DNA from: Cupriavidus taiwanensis
GTDB lineage: Bacteria; Pseudomonadota; Gammaproteobacteria; Burkholderiales; Burkholderiaceae
NCBI RefSeq assembly: GCF_900249755.1
Contig: NZ_LT976854.1
Span: forward strand, 540,365 to 604,364
DNA length: 64,000 bases
Direction of reading: 5' to 3'
Numbering within the stretch: position 1 is the first letter of the stretch; each line of letters starts with the position of its first letter. The notes beneath the pieces were generated by a model. That model made no database searches. It worked only from the letters and a program-made list of their open reading frames with translations, and had not been told where the DNA came from. Position numbers and translations under genes: made by a program. Shown piece by piece: positions 1-8,350 of the stretch.

Positions 1-104
1 TTGCGGCATCGGTTTTGAACGGCAGGTACGAACGCAACCGGGAAAGGAAAGAAAACCCGCAGCGACAACGTTGCCTCGAGTTCTCCAATGCCCGCTTGGG
101 TACT

Positions 105-222
105 CCCTCTCCCGCTTGCGGGAGAGGGTTGGGGTGAGGGCCGGAGCGTCGACGAAGTGAAGGCCGTCGGTATGCCAGTGCCTGCCCTCACCCCCGGCCC
201 CTCTCCCGCAAGCGGGAGAGGG
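105..222. repeat. Facing pair of palindromic intergenic repeats
   Basis: Two copies of one element face each other. The left copy (105-141) has the palindromic core CTCTCCCGCTTGCGGGAGAG followed by a GGTGAGGGC tail. The right copy (184-222) is its reverse complement with the tail first. Each core is itself a hairpin, and the two copies together can form a larger cruciform. A shortened core recurs near 31896-31914. The pair lies just past the 3' end of the minus-strand SRPBCC gene, so a role in transcript-end formation is possible. The first 100 bases of the window hold nothing I recognise. Confidence 0.75.
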
Positions 223-261
223 GAGCACACCGGCAGCATGTATGAGGCTGAAGCAATCCTG

Positions 262-747
262 TTACTTCAACCGCTGCGCAAACTCATCCAACTGCGCAAT
301 AGCCGTCCCCCAGCCCTCATAGAACCCCATCTCCTCATGCTGCCTGCAGGTGGCCTCGTCCGGATGCATCACGAGCGCGGTGTAGCGGGTGCCGTCGCCC
401 TCGTCGGCCATGGTGATCACCGCGGTCATCGACATCCACGGCGTGCCCGGCCGATACCCGGCGACCAGCGCCCAGGTGGCGACGATCTTCTCCATCGGCA
501 CGATCTCGAGGAAGCAGCCGGGGTTATCGCTGGTGCCGCCGTCGGGGCCTTGCATGAAGGTATGGAAGCCCCCGCCGGGGCGCATGTCGAAGGTGCGGAC
601 CTCGGTGGTCCAGGGTTTGGGGCACCACCATTCCTTGAGCAGCTGCGGATCGCTCCAGGCGCGCCAGACCTTGGCGCGCGGGGCCTTGAGCAGGCGCGAG
701 ATGACCAGGTCGTGGCTTTCCGGGCTGGCGGCGTTTTCATTCGGCAT
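262..747 (-). CDS. SRPBCC/AHSA1-family protein
   Basis: This small hydrophobic-cavity protein of the SRPBCC (START-like, AHSA1) fold has 161 residues. The N-terminal pattern DLVISRLLKAPRAKVWRAWS and the later PGGGFHTFMQGPDG and GWGTAIAQLDEFAQ stretches are typical of that family. The start is taken at MPNENAAS, overlapping the end of the ArsR-type gene by 11 bases. An ArsR regulator translationally coupled to an AHSA1 protein is a common pair in proteobacteria. The ligand or reaction cannot be told from sequence. Confidence 0.88.
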   Translation of the reverse strand: MPNENAASPESHDLVISRLLKAPRAKVWRAWSDPQLLKEWWCPKPWTTEVRTFDMRPGGGFHTFMQGPDGGTSDNPGCFLEIVPMEKIVATWALVAGYRPGTPWMSMTAVITMADEGDGTRYTALVMHPDEATCRQHEEMGFYEGWGTAIAQLDEFAQRLK

Positions 748-1123
748 CTGGCTGTTCCTCCTGGTGAAGTGTTTCGACAAAAGCCGCCAGGCGGTCGGTA
801 CGGGCCTCCCACAGGGCGCGCTGGTCGGCCAGCCATTGCTGCGCGTCGGACAGCGGTTGCGGCACCAGTTCGCAGGTGCGCACGCGCCCGCTCTTGCGCG
901 AGCGGATCAGGCCGCTGCGCTCCAGCACCTGCAGGTGCTTCATGAACGAGGGCAGCGCCATCGCAAACGGTGCCGACAGCGCCGACACCGTTGCGGGCCC
1001 GCGCCCGAGCGTGCTGACGATGGCCCGGCGGGTCGGGTCCGCCAGCGCGTAGAACACGCCGGACAGCGCGGGAAGATCGACAGCCTGGGACACGCCTGCA
1101 AACTCGGCACAATGGTTAGCCAT
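737..1123 (-). CDS. ArsR-family winged-helix regulator
   Basis: This 128-residue DNA-binding regulator has the ArsR winged helix: LSGVFYALADPTRRAIVSTL, then a recognition region around ALPSFMKHLQVLERSGLIRS. No cysteine pair typical of metal-sensing ArsR proteins is visible, so it belongs to the non-metal branch that is often paired with SRPBCC proteins. It is the first gene of a two-gene operon, and the downstream SRPBCC gene starts inside its last codons. Autoregulation is likely but was not shown. Confidence 0.88.
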   Translation of the reverse strand: MANHCAEFAGVSQAVDLPALSGVFYALADPTRRAIVSTLGRGPATVSALSAPFAMALPSFMKHLQVLERSGLIRSRKSGRVRTCELVPQPLSDAQQWLADQRALWEARTDRLAAFVETLHQEEQPDAE

Positions 1124-1167
1124 GCGGCTAAGTATAAGAAGCCGGCCGGAACTTGCAAGGCCAGAAT

Positions 1168-1200
1168 GCAGGACGCCCCGGACCAGCCGGGGCGTCCTGC
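1168..1200 (-). terminator. Hairpin terminator after sorB
   Basis: A perfect 14-bp stem (1168-1181 with 1187-1200) closes a 5-base loop. It lies between the end of the cytochrome gene and the start of the ArsR gene. On the minus strand it is followed by ATTCTGG, only weakly T-rich. It probably ends sorAB transcription. Confidence 0.65.
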
Positions 1201-1222
1201 CGCCAGGGCAGCGCGGGCCGGG

Positions 1223-1867
1223 CTATTGCTGGCGGACGTAGGCCGCCAGCGCCTTCACTTCCTCCGGCTTCAGGCCGGCAAACGGCGGCATCGGCACCGC
1301 GCCCCACTTGCCGCTGCTGCCGCCGTGGATGCTGGCTTCGAGTTTCGCCTGGGCCTGCGGGTCACCCTTGTAGCGGACCGCGACCTCGTGATAGGCAGGG
1401 CCGACGATCTTCTGCGTCGTGCCGTGGCAGCTCAGGCAGGCATTCTTCGCCAGCAGGCCCTGCACGTCCACAGCCGTGGCAACGGCTGCTGGCGCTGCAG
1501 GCTTGCCGGCCTTCTGCGCGATCGCCACGATCTCCGGATCCTTCGGCTTCGCCGAGCCATAGGCCACGGCAAGGTAGGCGCCGAGCTGCTCGACCTCGGC
1601 GTCGTCGATCGGCGCGCCGTAGGCCTGCTGCATCTTCTTCATCTCGGCGGTCCACTGCGCCAGCGTCAGGCCGGGCGGCTGGTAGGAGACGTAGTCGGCC
1701 GAATGGCAGATCGCGCATTTCTGCATGGCGATGCCGTAGCCGGGCAGTTTGGCGGGCTTGAGCCTGACGTTCTCGGCGGGCAGTTTGATGTCCTGCGGCG
1801 CGGCGCCGGCGGGGCCGGAGCCGAGCAGGGCGAGCGCCAGCAGCGCGGGGGCGATGGTTGCTTTCAT
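1223..1867 (-). CDS. sorB: Diheme c-type cytochrome, sulfite dehydrogenase partner
   Basis: This 214-residue periplasmic cytochrome c has a Sec signal peptide (residues 1-22, ending GAA) and two heme-binding motifs, CAICH at 51-55 and CLSCH at 144-148. It starts 10 bases after the stop of the molybdenum oxidoreductase gene, with GAGGAA upstream as ribosome binding site. By context it takes electrons from sulfite oxidation. Characterised SorB proteins are monoheme, so this diheme form may be a fused or different electron acceptor. Confidence is high for cytochrome c and moderate for the partner role. Confidence 0.82.
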   Translation of the reverse strand: MKATIAPALLALALLGSGPAGAAPQDIKLPAENVRLKPAKLPGYGIAMQKCAICHSADYVSYQPPGLTLAQWTAEMKKMQQAYGAPIDDAEVEQLGAYLAVAYGSAKPKDPEIVAIAQKAGKPAAPAAVATAVDVQGLLAKNACLSCHGTTQKIVGPAYHEVAVRYKGDPQAQAKLEASIHGGSSGKWGAVPMPPFAGLKPEEVKALAAYVRQQ

Positions 1868-1877
1868 GGCGCGTTCC

Positions 1878-3149
1878 TCAGGCGATGGTGACCGGCGTGG
1901 CTTCGATGACATTGCGGCGATAGCCGGCGGGGTTCCAGCTGGCCTTGGCGGGCTGGGTCTCGCCGTGGTTGCTGGTGGCGCGGACCATCAGCACCGCCGG
2001 ACCCTTGCGTGCGAACTTCACCGGCAAGTGCCACGCGCGGAACGAGAAGCGCCCCAGGTCTTCGCCGAGCTGCGCGGCCTGCCAGTGCTGCCCGCCATCG
2101 ACGGAAACCTCGACCGTGCGGATGCCGGAGCCGCCGTCGAAGGCGATGCCCTTCAGTTCGACGGTGCGGCCGGCCGGCAGCCTGCCGCCGCTGTCGACGC
2201 TGGTGATAAAGCTGCGCACGGCCAGCGTCGAGATCGGCCGCGTCTTCGCCGCCGGCGTGCCGGGGGCCACGCACTGGCAATCGTTGTCCGGCACGCGGTA
2301 GCCCTTGGTCATGAAAAACGCGTCGTGGCCTTCGAACGGGTGCTCCAGCACTTCGATCTCGGACAGGTGCTTGATCCAGTAGGTGCCGAAGTAGCCCGGC
2401 ACCACGAGCTTGAGCGGGTAGCCGTTGAGCAGCGGTAGGTCTTCGCCATTCATGGCCCACGCCAGCAGCGGCTCGCCGTTCATCGCATGGGCGATGTCGA
2501 GCGACTTGCGGAAGTCCGGCGTGCCCGGCAACACCGGCGTGTCCATGCCGTTGAACGTGACCACCCTGGCGCCGGCCTTGACGCCCGCATGCTCCAGCAC
2601 CTTGCGCAGCGGCACGCCGGTCCAGCGCGCATTGCCCATCGCGCCGTTGGCCAGCTGCGCGCCGAACACGCGCGGCTCGGAGAAGCCGCGGCTGTTGCCC
2701 GAGCACTGGTTCACGGCGACGACGTGCACCGGCTCGGCCAGCCGCTTCAGTTCATCGAGCGACAGCTGCAGCGGCTTGCCGACATGGCCGCCGACGCGCA
2801 GGCGGTAGGTGGCCAGGTCCACCGACAGCGGAATATTGGCCAGGTGGTAGCGCACGAAGAAGGCATCGTTGGCGGTGATCGGCCCCTCGTTGAAGGCGGA
2901 GAAGGGCGTCTCCAGGTGCGGCGGCCGGGTGCTGACGCGCACCAGCGGGCGCTTGCCCGGATAGCGCACCAGCGGGCGCGGGCCGTCGGCCAGCGTGACG
3001 CCGTCGGCCACTCGTGCGGCCTGCGCGGCCAGCGCGCCGAGCGGCGACGCTCCCAGCGCCAGCAGGCCCGCGCCCCGCACCAGGCGGCGCCGGGTCGGTA
3101 GCGGCCGGTCGTTGTCGGCAGATTGCGGCGGACGGTTCTTGTCTCGCAT
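1878..3149 (-). CDS. sorA: Molybdenum-dependent sulfite oxidase/dehydrogenase subunit
   Basis: This 423-residue periplasmic enzyme of the sulfite oxidase family likely oxidises sulfite to sulfate and passes electrons to the adjacent cytochrome. Residues 19-43 form a Tat-type signal (TRRRLVRGAGLL). Cys149, within NQCSGNSRGF, is the expected molybdenum ligand. A dimerisation domain follows, with VELKGIAFDGGSGIRTVEVSVDGG and HLPVKFARKGPAVLMVRATS. The start at 3149 was chosen because GAAGGAGA lies just upstream and the Tat motif follows. A SoxC-like role is the alternative, but no sox genes are nearby. Confidence 0.85.
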   Translation of the reverse strand: MRDKNRPPQSADNDRPLPTRRRLVRGAGLLALGASPLGALAAQAARVADGVTLADGPRPLVRYPGKRPLVRVSTRPPHLETPFSAFNEGPITANDAFFVRYHLANIPLSVDLATYRLRVGGHVGKPLQLSLDELKRLAEPVHVVAVNQCSGNSRGFSEPRVFGAQLANGAMGNARWTGVPLRKVLEHAGVKAGARVVTFNGMDTPVLPGTPDFRKSLDIAHAMNGEPLLAWAMNGEDLPLLNGYPLKLVVPGYFGTYWIKHLSEIEVLEHPFEGHDAFFMTKGYRVPDNDCQCVAPGTPAAKTRPISTLAVRSFITSVDSGGRLPAGRTVELKGIAFDGGSGIRTVEVSVDGGQHWQAAQLGEDLGRFSFRAWHLPVKFARKGPAVLMVRATSNHGETQPAKASWNPAGYRRNVIEATPVTIA

Positions 3150-3250
3150 GAGGCGTCTCCTTCGGGGGCGTGTTGTGGTGCGCAAGGCGCTGTGGCGGGT
3201 ACTTTGATGCGCGCTGATCAACTTGTGAAACGGGTTTTGCCGCTAGGCGT

Positions 3251-3347
3251 TATCGATTTATTCGATATAGGGGAAGACCACGGCGGCGCGGCCTGCAAAA
3301 CCGCTTGCATCGGAAATCCGGTTTCCCTACACTTACCAAAACGTTTT
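3251..3347. promoter_or_regulatory. Divergent promoter gap with palindromes, sorA / permease
   Basis: The 301-base gap between sorA and the permease gene is AT-richer than its surroundings. It holds TATCGA-5-TCGATA (3251-3267), GGAAA-5-TTTCC (3312-3326) and the palindrome AAAACGTTTT (3338-3347). These are candidate operator sites; the cognate regulator is not adjacent. I saw no purine riboswitch-like fold. Confidence 0.45.
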
Positions 3348-3450
3348 TGTTAGCGGAAATCGGTAATATTTGCGGCGAATCGCGCACAGACGCAGCCCGG
3401 GGCGCTACGCCCCCGGCACAACGCCCGACACACCAAACGAGGAGCACAAC

Positions 3451-4800
3451 ATGTCCCACCCCGCCCCCGCGCCGGTGGATGAACGGCTGCCATGGCGGCG
3501 CCTGTTCGTCTTCGGGCTGCAACATGTACTGGTCATGGCCGCGTCGCCGATCGCGTCGGTCTTCCTGATGAGCAAGGCGCTGAACTTCCCGCCCGCGCTG
3601 GCGGTGCAGCTGCTGAGCGCCACCTTTGTCATCTGCGGCCTGGGCACGCTGCTGCAGTCGCTGGGCAAGCGCGGTATCGGCGCGCGGCTGCCGTTCGTGA
3701 TGCTGCCCGGCGGCGCGCCGATCGTGCTGTTTATCCTGATCGCGCAGCAGACCGACGTGCAGACCGCGGCCGGCGCGGTGATCCTGACCGGGGTGTTCTA
3801 CTTCCTGGTGCTGCCGGTGTTCCGGCGCTGCCTGCGCTACTTCCCGCCGGTGGTGGTGGGCACCATGCTGCTGCTGGTGGCGATCAACCTCGCGCAGGTC
3901 TCGGGCAAGCTCGTGGCCGGGCACCCGGCCGCGGGCAGCGCGGTGGATCCGCTCAACCTGCTGCTGGCCTTCGCCACCATCGCCTGCACCGTGGCGGCAT
4001 CGCGCTGGCTCACCGGCATGCTGGCGCAGCTGGCGATCCTGCTCGGGCTGCTGGGCGGTGCGCTGGTGGCGGGGCTGGCCGGCGCGTTCCACTTCGGGCA
4101 GGTGTCGATGTCGCCGGTGCTGGCGCTGCCGACGCCGTTCCCGTTCGGCTGGCCCACCTTCGACGTGGTCGCCGCGATCCCGCTGATGGTGTTTGCCGTG
4201 ATCTCGATGGTCGAGGCCACCGGCCAGACGCTGGCGATCAGCGATGCGGTGGGCCGTCCGGTCGACCAGCAGCGCGACGTGCCGCGCACCATTCGCGGCG
4301 ATGCGCTGACCTCGCTGCTGGGCGGGATGTTCGGCACCTCGCTGATCATCACCAGCGGCGAGAACATCGGCATCGTGCGGGCCACCGGCGTGCGTTCGCG
4401 CTTTGTCACGGCGATGTCGGGCGCGATCCTGGTGGCGTTCGGGCTGCTGGTGCCGGTGTCGTCGCTGATCAGCGCGATCCCCGAGGCCGTGGTCGGCGGC
4501 ACCGGCCTGGTGGTGTTCTGCATCGTCGGCACCATGGGCATCGACATGCTGCGCAAGGTAGACCTGCGCGACCACGCCAACATGTACGTGGTGGCGGTGG
4601 CGCTGGCCGTCGGCCTGCTGCCGATCCTGGTGCCGGGCATCTATGGCGGCCTGCCGGCCAACCTGCGCATCCTGGTGGGCAATGGCGTGGCGATGGGCGC
4701 CATCACCGCGGCGCTGCTCAACTTCCTGTTTTTCCATACGGGTCTGCGGGCCGCGGCCACGGGCGCGATCGCGCGCGACGATGCCGCCGCCACGCACTGA
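3451..4800 (+). CDS. NCS2-family nucleobase (uracil/xanthine-type) permease
   Basis: This 449-residue inner-membrane transporter of the nucleobase-cation symporter-2 family has about 12-14 hydrophobic segments. The start ATGTCCCACC follows CGAGGAGCAC, a good ribosome binding site; upstream in-frame codons look non-coding. Conserved features include LPWRRLFVFGLQHVLVM near the N terminus and ATGQTLAISDAVGRPV followed by the segment around TSLLGGMFGT. It is the first gene of an operon with an amidohydrolase and a TauE-type permease, which suggests uptake of a purine or related ring that the amidohydrolase then deaminates. Confidence 0.88.
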   Translation: MSHPAPAPVDERLPWRRLFVFGLQHVLVMAASPIASVFLMSKALNFPPALAVQLLSATFVICGLGTLLQSLGKRGIGARLPFVMLPGGAPIVLFILIAQQTDVQTAAGAVILTGVFYFLVLPVFRRCLRYFPPVVVGTMLLLVAINLAQVSGKLVAGHPAAGSAVDPLNLLLAFATIACTVAASRWLTGMLAQLAILLGLLGGALVAGLAGAFHFGQVSMSPVLALPTPFPFGWPTFDVVAAIPLMVFAVISMVEATGQTLAISDAVGRPVDQQRDVPRTIRGDALTSLLGGMFGTSLIITSGENIGIVRATGVRSRFVTAMSGAILVAFGLLVPVSSLISAIPEAVVGGTGLVVFCIVGTMGIDMLRKVDLRDHANMYVVAVALAVGLLPILVPGIYGGLPANLRILVGNGVAMGAITAALLNFLFFHTGLRAAATGAIARDDAAATH

Positions 4801-4819
4801 CCCTGCTATCTGCATTGCA

Positions 4820-6268
4820 ATGACTGAACCTTACGCATCGACGCCGGCATGGCCCGGCGAGCTGAACCCGGCGCTGGCGCCGGAGGCCTTCCAGCGCCCG
4901 CGCATCCTGCTGCCGGAATGGACCTTGTTGCGCCAGGGCGCGGTGCGCGGCCACGCGGTGGTGGTGGAGGGCGGCCGCTTCACGGCGGTCGGCACCGCCG
5001 AAGACGTCGCCGCGCGCTTCCCCGAACTGGAAGCGCTGCCGCTGCCGCGCATGCTGCTGATGCCGGGCATGATCGACACGCACCACCACCTGACGCAGTC
5101 GTTCGGCAAGTCGCTGGTGTTCGGCGAGCCCTCGGAGATCTTCCGGCGCGTGTGGGTGCCGCTGGAGGGCAGCCTGAAGGCGGAGCACCTGTACCTGTCG
5201 TCCAAGCTGGCGGCGCTGGAAGCGCTGCGCGGCGGCTTTACCACCGTGGTCGATGCCGGCACGCGCAGCGACGCCGGGCTGGATGCGGTGGCGCGCGCGG
5301 TCACCGATGCCGGCGTGCGCTGCGTGCTGGGCCTGATCTGCAACGACAAGCCGGGCACGGAAACGCTCGACGCCGCGCCCATCCTGCGCCGCGCCGCCGC
5401 GCACCTGGAGCGCTACGCCAGCGATGCGCTGGTGGCGCCGTCGCTGGCGATCTCGATTCCCGAGGTCGCGTCGGACGCGATGCTGCATCACGTCTACCAG
5501 CTGTGCGCCGAGTCCGGCCGCATCTTCCAGACCCACGCCAACGAGCACCTGGTGGCGGTGGAGCGCTCGCTCAACGCCTGCGGGCGCCGGCCGATCGAGC
5601 ATCTCGCGGCGATCGGCGCGCTGGGCCCGGCAGCCCTGCTGGCGCATGCCACGCTGGTGACGCCGCAGGAAATCCGGCTGCTGGCCGACAGCGGCGCCGC
5701 CGTGGCTTACAACCCCGTCGCCAGCGCCTGGAAGGGCAACGCCGTGGCGCCGGCCGAGACCATGGCTACCTTCGGCGTGCGCCTGGGCCTGGGCACCGAC
5801 GGCACCCGCAGCGACGGCTTCCGCCTGCTGGACTACGCCGAGGCCGCGCAGCGCTTTGCCTTCGGCATCGGCGTGGGCGATTCGTCGTGCGGCGCGGGCT
5901 GGCGCTGGGTCGACATGGCCACGCACGACGCCGCCGACGTCGCCGGGCTGGGTGCGCTCACCGGCGAGATCGCCGCCGGCAAGCGCGCCGACTTCCTGCT
6001 GGTCGACCTGGACGTGCCGGAACTGACGCCGTCGTGGGACCTGACCTGGGAGCTGGTGCGCCTGGCCAACCGCGACCAGATCCGCGCGGTCTTTGTCGAC
6101 GGCAGCCTGCGCCTGTGGCAGGGCTGGCCCACCGACTGGGACGCGCGCGCGCTGATGCGCGACATCCACGCCATGGCCGAGCACACCGTTGCCGGCGCGC
6201 CGATCCGCAAGCTGCATGATGCCGCGGACGTGCACCGCGCGCGCCATGCCGGCACGGAGGCGGCATGA
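4820..6268 (+). CDS. Amidohydrolase, purine/triazine deaminase type
   Basis: This 482-residue metal-dependent hydrolase of the amidohydrolase superfamily (ATZ/TRZ, SAH deaminase, 8-oxoguanine deaminase group) shows all expected ligands: GMIDTHHHL with the HxH pair, the His in QTHANEHL, the His in LLAHATLV and the Asp in GTDGTRSDG. It begins 19 bases after the NCS2 permease stop and its stop overlaps the next gene by 4 bases. Guanine or 8-oxoguanine deamination is the simplest reading given the permease, but the substrate cannot be fixed from sequence. Confidence 0.85.
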   Translation: MTEPYASTPAWPGELNPALAPEAFQRPRILLPEWTLLRQGAVRGHAVVVEGGRFTAVGTAEDVAARFPELEALPLPRMLLMPGMIDTHHHLTQSFGKSLVFGEPSEIFRRVWVPLEGSLKAEHLYLSSKLAALEALRGGFTTVVDAGTRSDAGLDAVARAVTDAGVRCVLGLICNDKPGTETLDAAPILRRAAAHLERYASDALVAPSLAISIPEVASDAMLHHVYQLCAESGRIFQTHANEHLVAVERSLNACGRRPIEHLAAIGALGPAALLAHATLVTPQEIRLLADSGAAVAYNPVASAWKGNAVAPAETMATFGVRLGLGTDGTRSDGFRLLDYAEAAQRFAFGIGVGDSSCGAGWRWVDMATHDAADVAGLGALTGEIAAGKRADFLLVDLDVPELTPSWDLTWELVRLANRDQIRAVFVDGSLRLWQGWPTDWDARALMRDIHAMAEHTVAGAPIRKLHDAADVHRARHAGTEAA

Positions 6269-6978
6269 GCATGGACATGACCTTGTTCAGCGTCGGCATT
6301 GCGGTGTTTACCGGCGCGCTGATCCAGGGCGCCACCGGCATGGGCTTTGCGCTGATCGTGGTGCCGGTGCTGGCGCTGGCCGCGCCGGCGATGCTGCCCG
6401 GCGCGCTGCTGCTGGCGATGCTGCCGCTCAACGCCTACGTGGCCTGGCGCGAGCGCCATGCCATCGATATGCGCGGGGCCGGCTGGATCAGCGCCGGACG
6501 CGTGGCCGGCACCTTCGGCGGCCTGTGGGTGCTGGTGGCGATGCCGATGGCGTGGCTCAACGCGCTGGTCGGCGGCAGCACCATCGCCGCGGCGGTGGTG
6601 TCGTTGCTGGCGCCGGCCTTTACGCCGGGGCGGCTGACCTTTGCCTCGACCGGGCTGATCACCGGCGTCACCGAGACCGCCACCGGCGTCGGCGGCCCGC
6701 CGCTGGCGCTGGCCTACCAGCACGCGCCGGTGGCCACGCTGCGCGCCACCGTGGCGCTGTGCTTCCTGGTGGGCGAGGTGATCTCGCTGGTGGTGCTGGC
6801 GCTGAGCGGCAAGCTTGGCATGGAGCAGGTGTTCTATGCCGCGGGGCTGTTGCCGGTGCTGGGCGTCGGCATGGTGGCCAGCCACCTGGTGCACAAGCGC
6901 ATCAACCAGCGCATGCTGCGCATCGGCGTGCTGGTATTCGCGCTGGTTTCGGGCGCGGTGGTGCTGGTCAGAGGTTGA
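6265..6978 (+). CDS. TauE/SafE-family membrane permease
   Basis: This 237-residue polytopic membrane protein of the TauE/SafE (DUF81) family has about seven to eight hydrophobic helices and the repeated motif GALIQGATGMGFALI / GVTETATGVGGPPLAL. Family members export sulfite, sulfonates or small organic anions. The ATGA overlap with the amidohydrolase suggests translational coupling, so it may export a product of that reaction rather than sulfite, even though a sulfite dehydrogenase is encoded 3 kb away. Confidence 0.85.
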   Translation: MSMDMTLFSVGIAVFTGALIQGATGMGFALIVVPVLALAAPAMLPGALLLAMLPLNAYVAWRERHAIDMRGAGWISAGRVAGTFGGLWVLVAMPMAWLNALVGGSTIAAAVVSLLAPAFTPGRLTFASTGLITGVTETATGVGGPPLALAYQHAPVATLRATVALCFLVGEVISLVVLALSGKLGMEQVFYAAGLLPVLGVGMVASHLVHKRINQRMLRIGVLVFALVSGAVVLVRG

Positions 6979-7037
6979 AAGCCGCGATCGCTGCGTTCGC
7001 ACAACGCAGTCGCGAGCGAACCCCAAAGCCTGCTCGT

Positions 7038-7178
7038 CCCGCACGCTGGCCATGCCGACTTGCTCCCAGTCACCGACACGTCGTCCCCGCGTAGGCGGGG
7101 ACCCAGTGTCTTTGAAGCGCAAGCGCTTCTTAAAGTCGCTGGGTTCCCGCTTTCGCGGGAATGACGGTGGCCTTTGAT
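7038..7178. repeat. 141-bp multi-hairpin interspersed repeat, copy 1
   Basis: This copy differs from 31921-32061 at four of 141 positions. It contains three hairpins in a row: GTCCCCGC/GCGGGGAC, AAGCGC/GCGCTT and TTCCCGC/GCGGGAA. The sequence GAACGGCAT follows shortly after (7189-7197), as in the related element at 27470-27546. It lies between convergent genes (TauE-type permease and LacI), where it could end transcripts from both sides. Confidence 0.9.
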
Positions 7179-7201
7179 GCCTTAACTGAACGGCATCACC
7201 C

Positions 7202-8239
7202 TCATCCTCCCGGCATCGACGACGCCCGCACCACCAGTTCCGGCCTGGGCCCGGTGATGACCGCACGGCCGCGCTCGCCCGACAGGTGCGCGAACAGCAG
7301 TTCCACCGCCAGCGACGCCACCCGCTCCAGGTGCAGGTTGACCGCGGTAATGGGCGGCTGCGCGCTGCGCGCGCGGATGCCGTCGTAGCGCGTCACCACC
7401 AGCACATCGTCGGGCACGCGCTTGCCCGCCTCTTGCAGGTGGGCCATGGCGCCGACCGCGAAGGCATCCACCGGCGCGCACAGCGCATCCAGCCCCGGCA
7501 TCTGCGCCAGCAATTGCGCGCAGGCCTCGGCGCCCGCCGCCTCGCCATGTTCCTCGGCCGCCTTGACGATATGGCAGGGCAGCCTCAGCGCCTGCGTGAA
7601 CTCGCGGTAGGCGCGTTCCGTTTCCACATACGACTGCCGCGGCGCGGCGCCGATCATCAGGCCGATCTGGCGGCGCCCGTGGCCGTGCAGGTGTTCCAGC
7701 AGCAGGCGCGCGGTCTCGGCCGATTGCAGGTCGACGCAAGGCACCGGCGTCTCGGTCAGCGGCTCGCGCCCGATCGACACGATGCTGACGCCGCGCTCGC
7801 GCAGCCGCGCGATATGCGGGTCGCCGGCGATCGGCTCGATCACGATGGCGCCGTCGATATCGAGCGTATCGAGCAGGCCGCCGGCGCCTTCCAGCGGCGG
7901 CACCAGCACCACGCCCAGGCCGCGCCCCATGGCCGCCTCGGCCGCGATCGCCGCCACCTCCATCATGAAGCCCAGCCGCGAAGTCCCGCCCGCCACCGCG
8001 AACGGCATCGACGACAGCAGCGCGATGCAGTTGGCGCGGCCCGACTGCAGCCGCTGCGCGCGCACGCTGGGCCGGTAGCCCAGCTCGGCGGCGACGCGCT
8101 TGACGCGCGCGCGCGTGGCCGGATCCAGCACGCCGCGGTCGTTGAGCGCGTGCGACACCGTGGTCAGCGACACGCCGGCGGCGCGGGCAACGTCGTGGAT
8201 GGTGATGCGGCGGGGGCGGTCGGGCGTGGATGCGGTCAT
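7202..8239 (-). CDS. LacI-family transcriptional regulator
   Basis: This 345-residue repressor has a LacI helix-turn-helix at residues 6-30 (ITIHDVARAAGVSLTTVSHALND) and the hinge-linked RPSVRAQRLQSGRANCIALLSS segment. A periplasmic-binding-protein-like ligand domain follows. The start at ATG 8239 fits the usual distance to the HTH. It faces the permease/amidohydrolase operon tail to tail and is the nearest candidate regulator, but no LacI-type operator was found in front of that operon. The ligand is unknown. Confidence 0.9.
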   Translation of the reverse strand: MTASTPDRPRRITIHDVARAAGVSLTTVSHALNDRGVLDPATRARVKRVAAELGYRPSVRAQRLQSGRANCIALLSSMPFAVAGGTSRLGFMMEVAAIAAEAAMGRGLGVVLVPPLEGAGGLLDTLDIDGAIVIEPIAGDPHIARLRERGVSIVSIGREPLTETPVPCVDLQSAETARLLLEHLHGHGRRQIGLMIGAAPRQSYVETERAYREFTQALRLPCHIVKAAEEHGEAAGAEACAQLLAQMPGLDALCAPVDAFAVGAMAHLQEAGKRVPDDVLVVTRYDGIRARSAQPPITAVNLHLERVASLAVELLFAHLSGERGRAVITGPRPELVVRASSMPGG

Positions 8240-8302
8240 GCGGGGCACGGGACAGGGTTCAGGGCGCAGCATACAACAGCGCGCCGGGTCGCAGCCGATC
8301 AG

Positions 8303-8350
8303 GGGACCGCTTCAGGGACCGCTTCAGGGACCGCTTCAGGGACCGCTTCA
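8303..8350. repeat. Four perfect tandem copies of a 12-bp unit
   Basis: The unit GGGACCGCTTCA is repeated four times without a mismatch, between the LacI start region and the LysR stop. On the minus strand each unit carries a TGA in the LysR reading frame, so the first TGA is the LysR stop and the other three follow in frame. Gain or loss of units would therefore not alter the protein. Confidence 0.9.

Noticed and set aside
3222-3450. Purine riboswitch in front of the NCS2 permease
   Set aside because: I found no three-way junction with the conserved purine aptamer loops; only short palindromes that fit protein binding.
8303-8350. CRISPR-like array
   Set aside because: The 12-bp units are directly adjacent without spacers and no cas gene is near.
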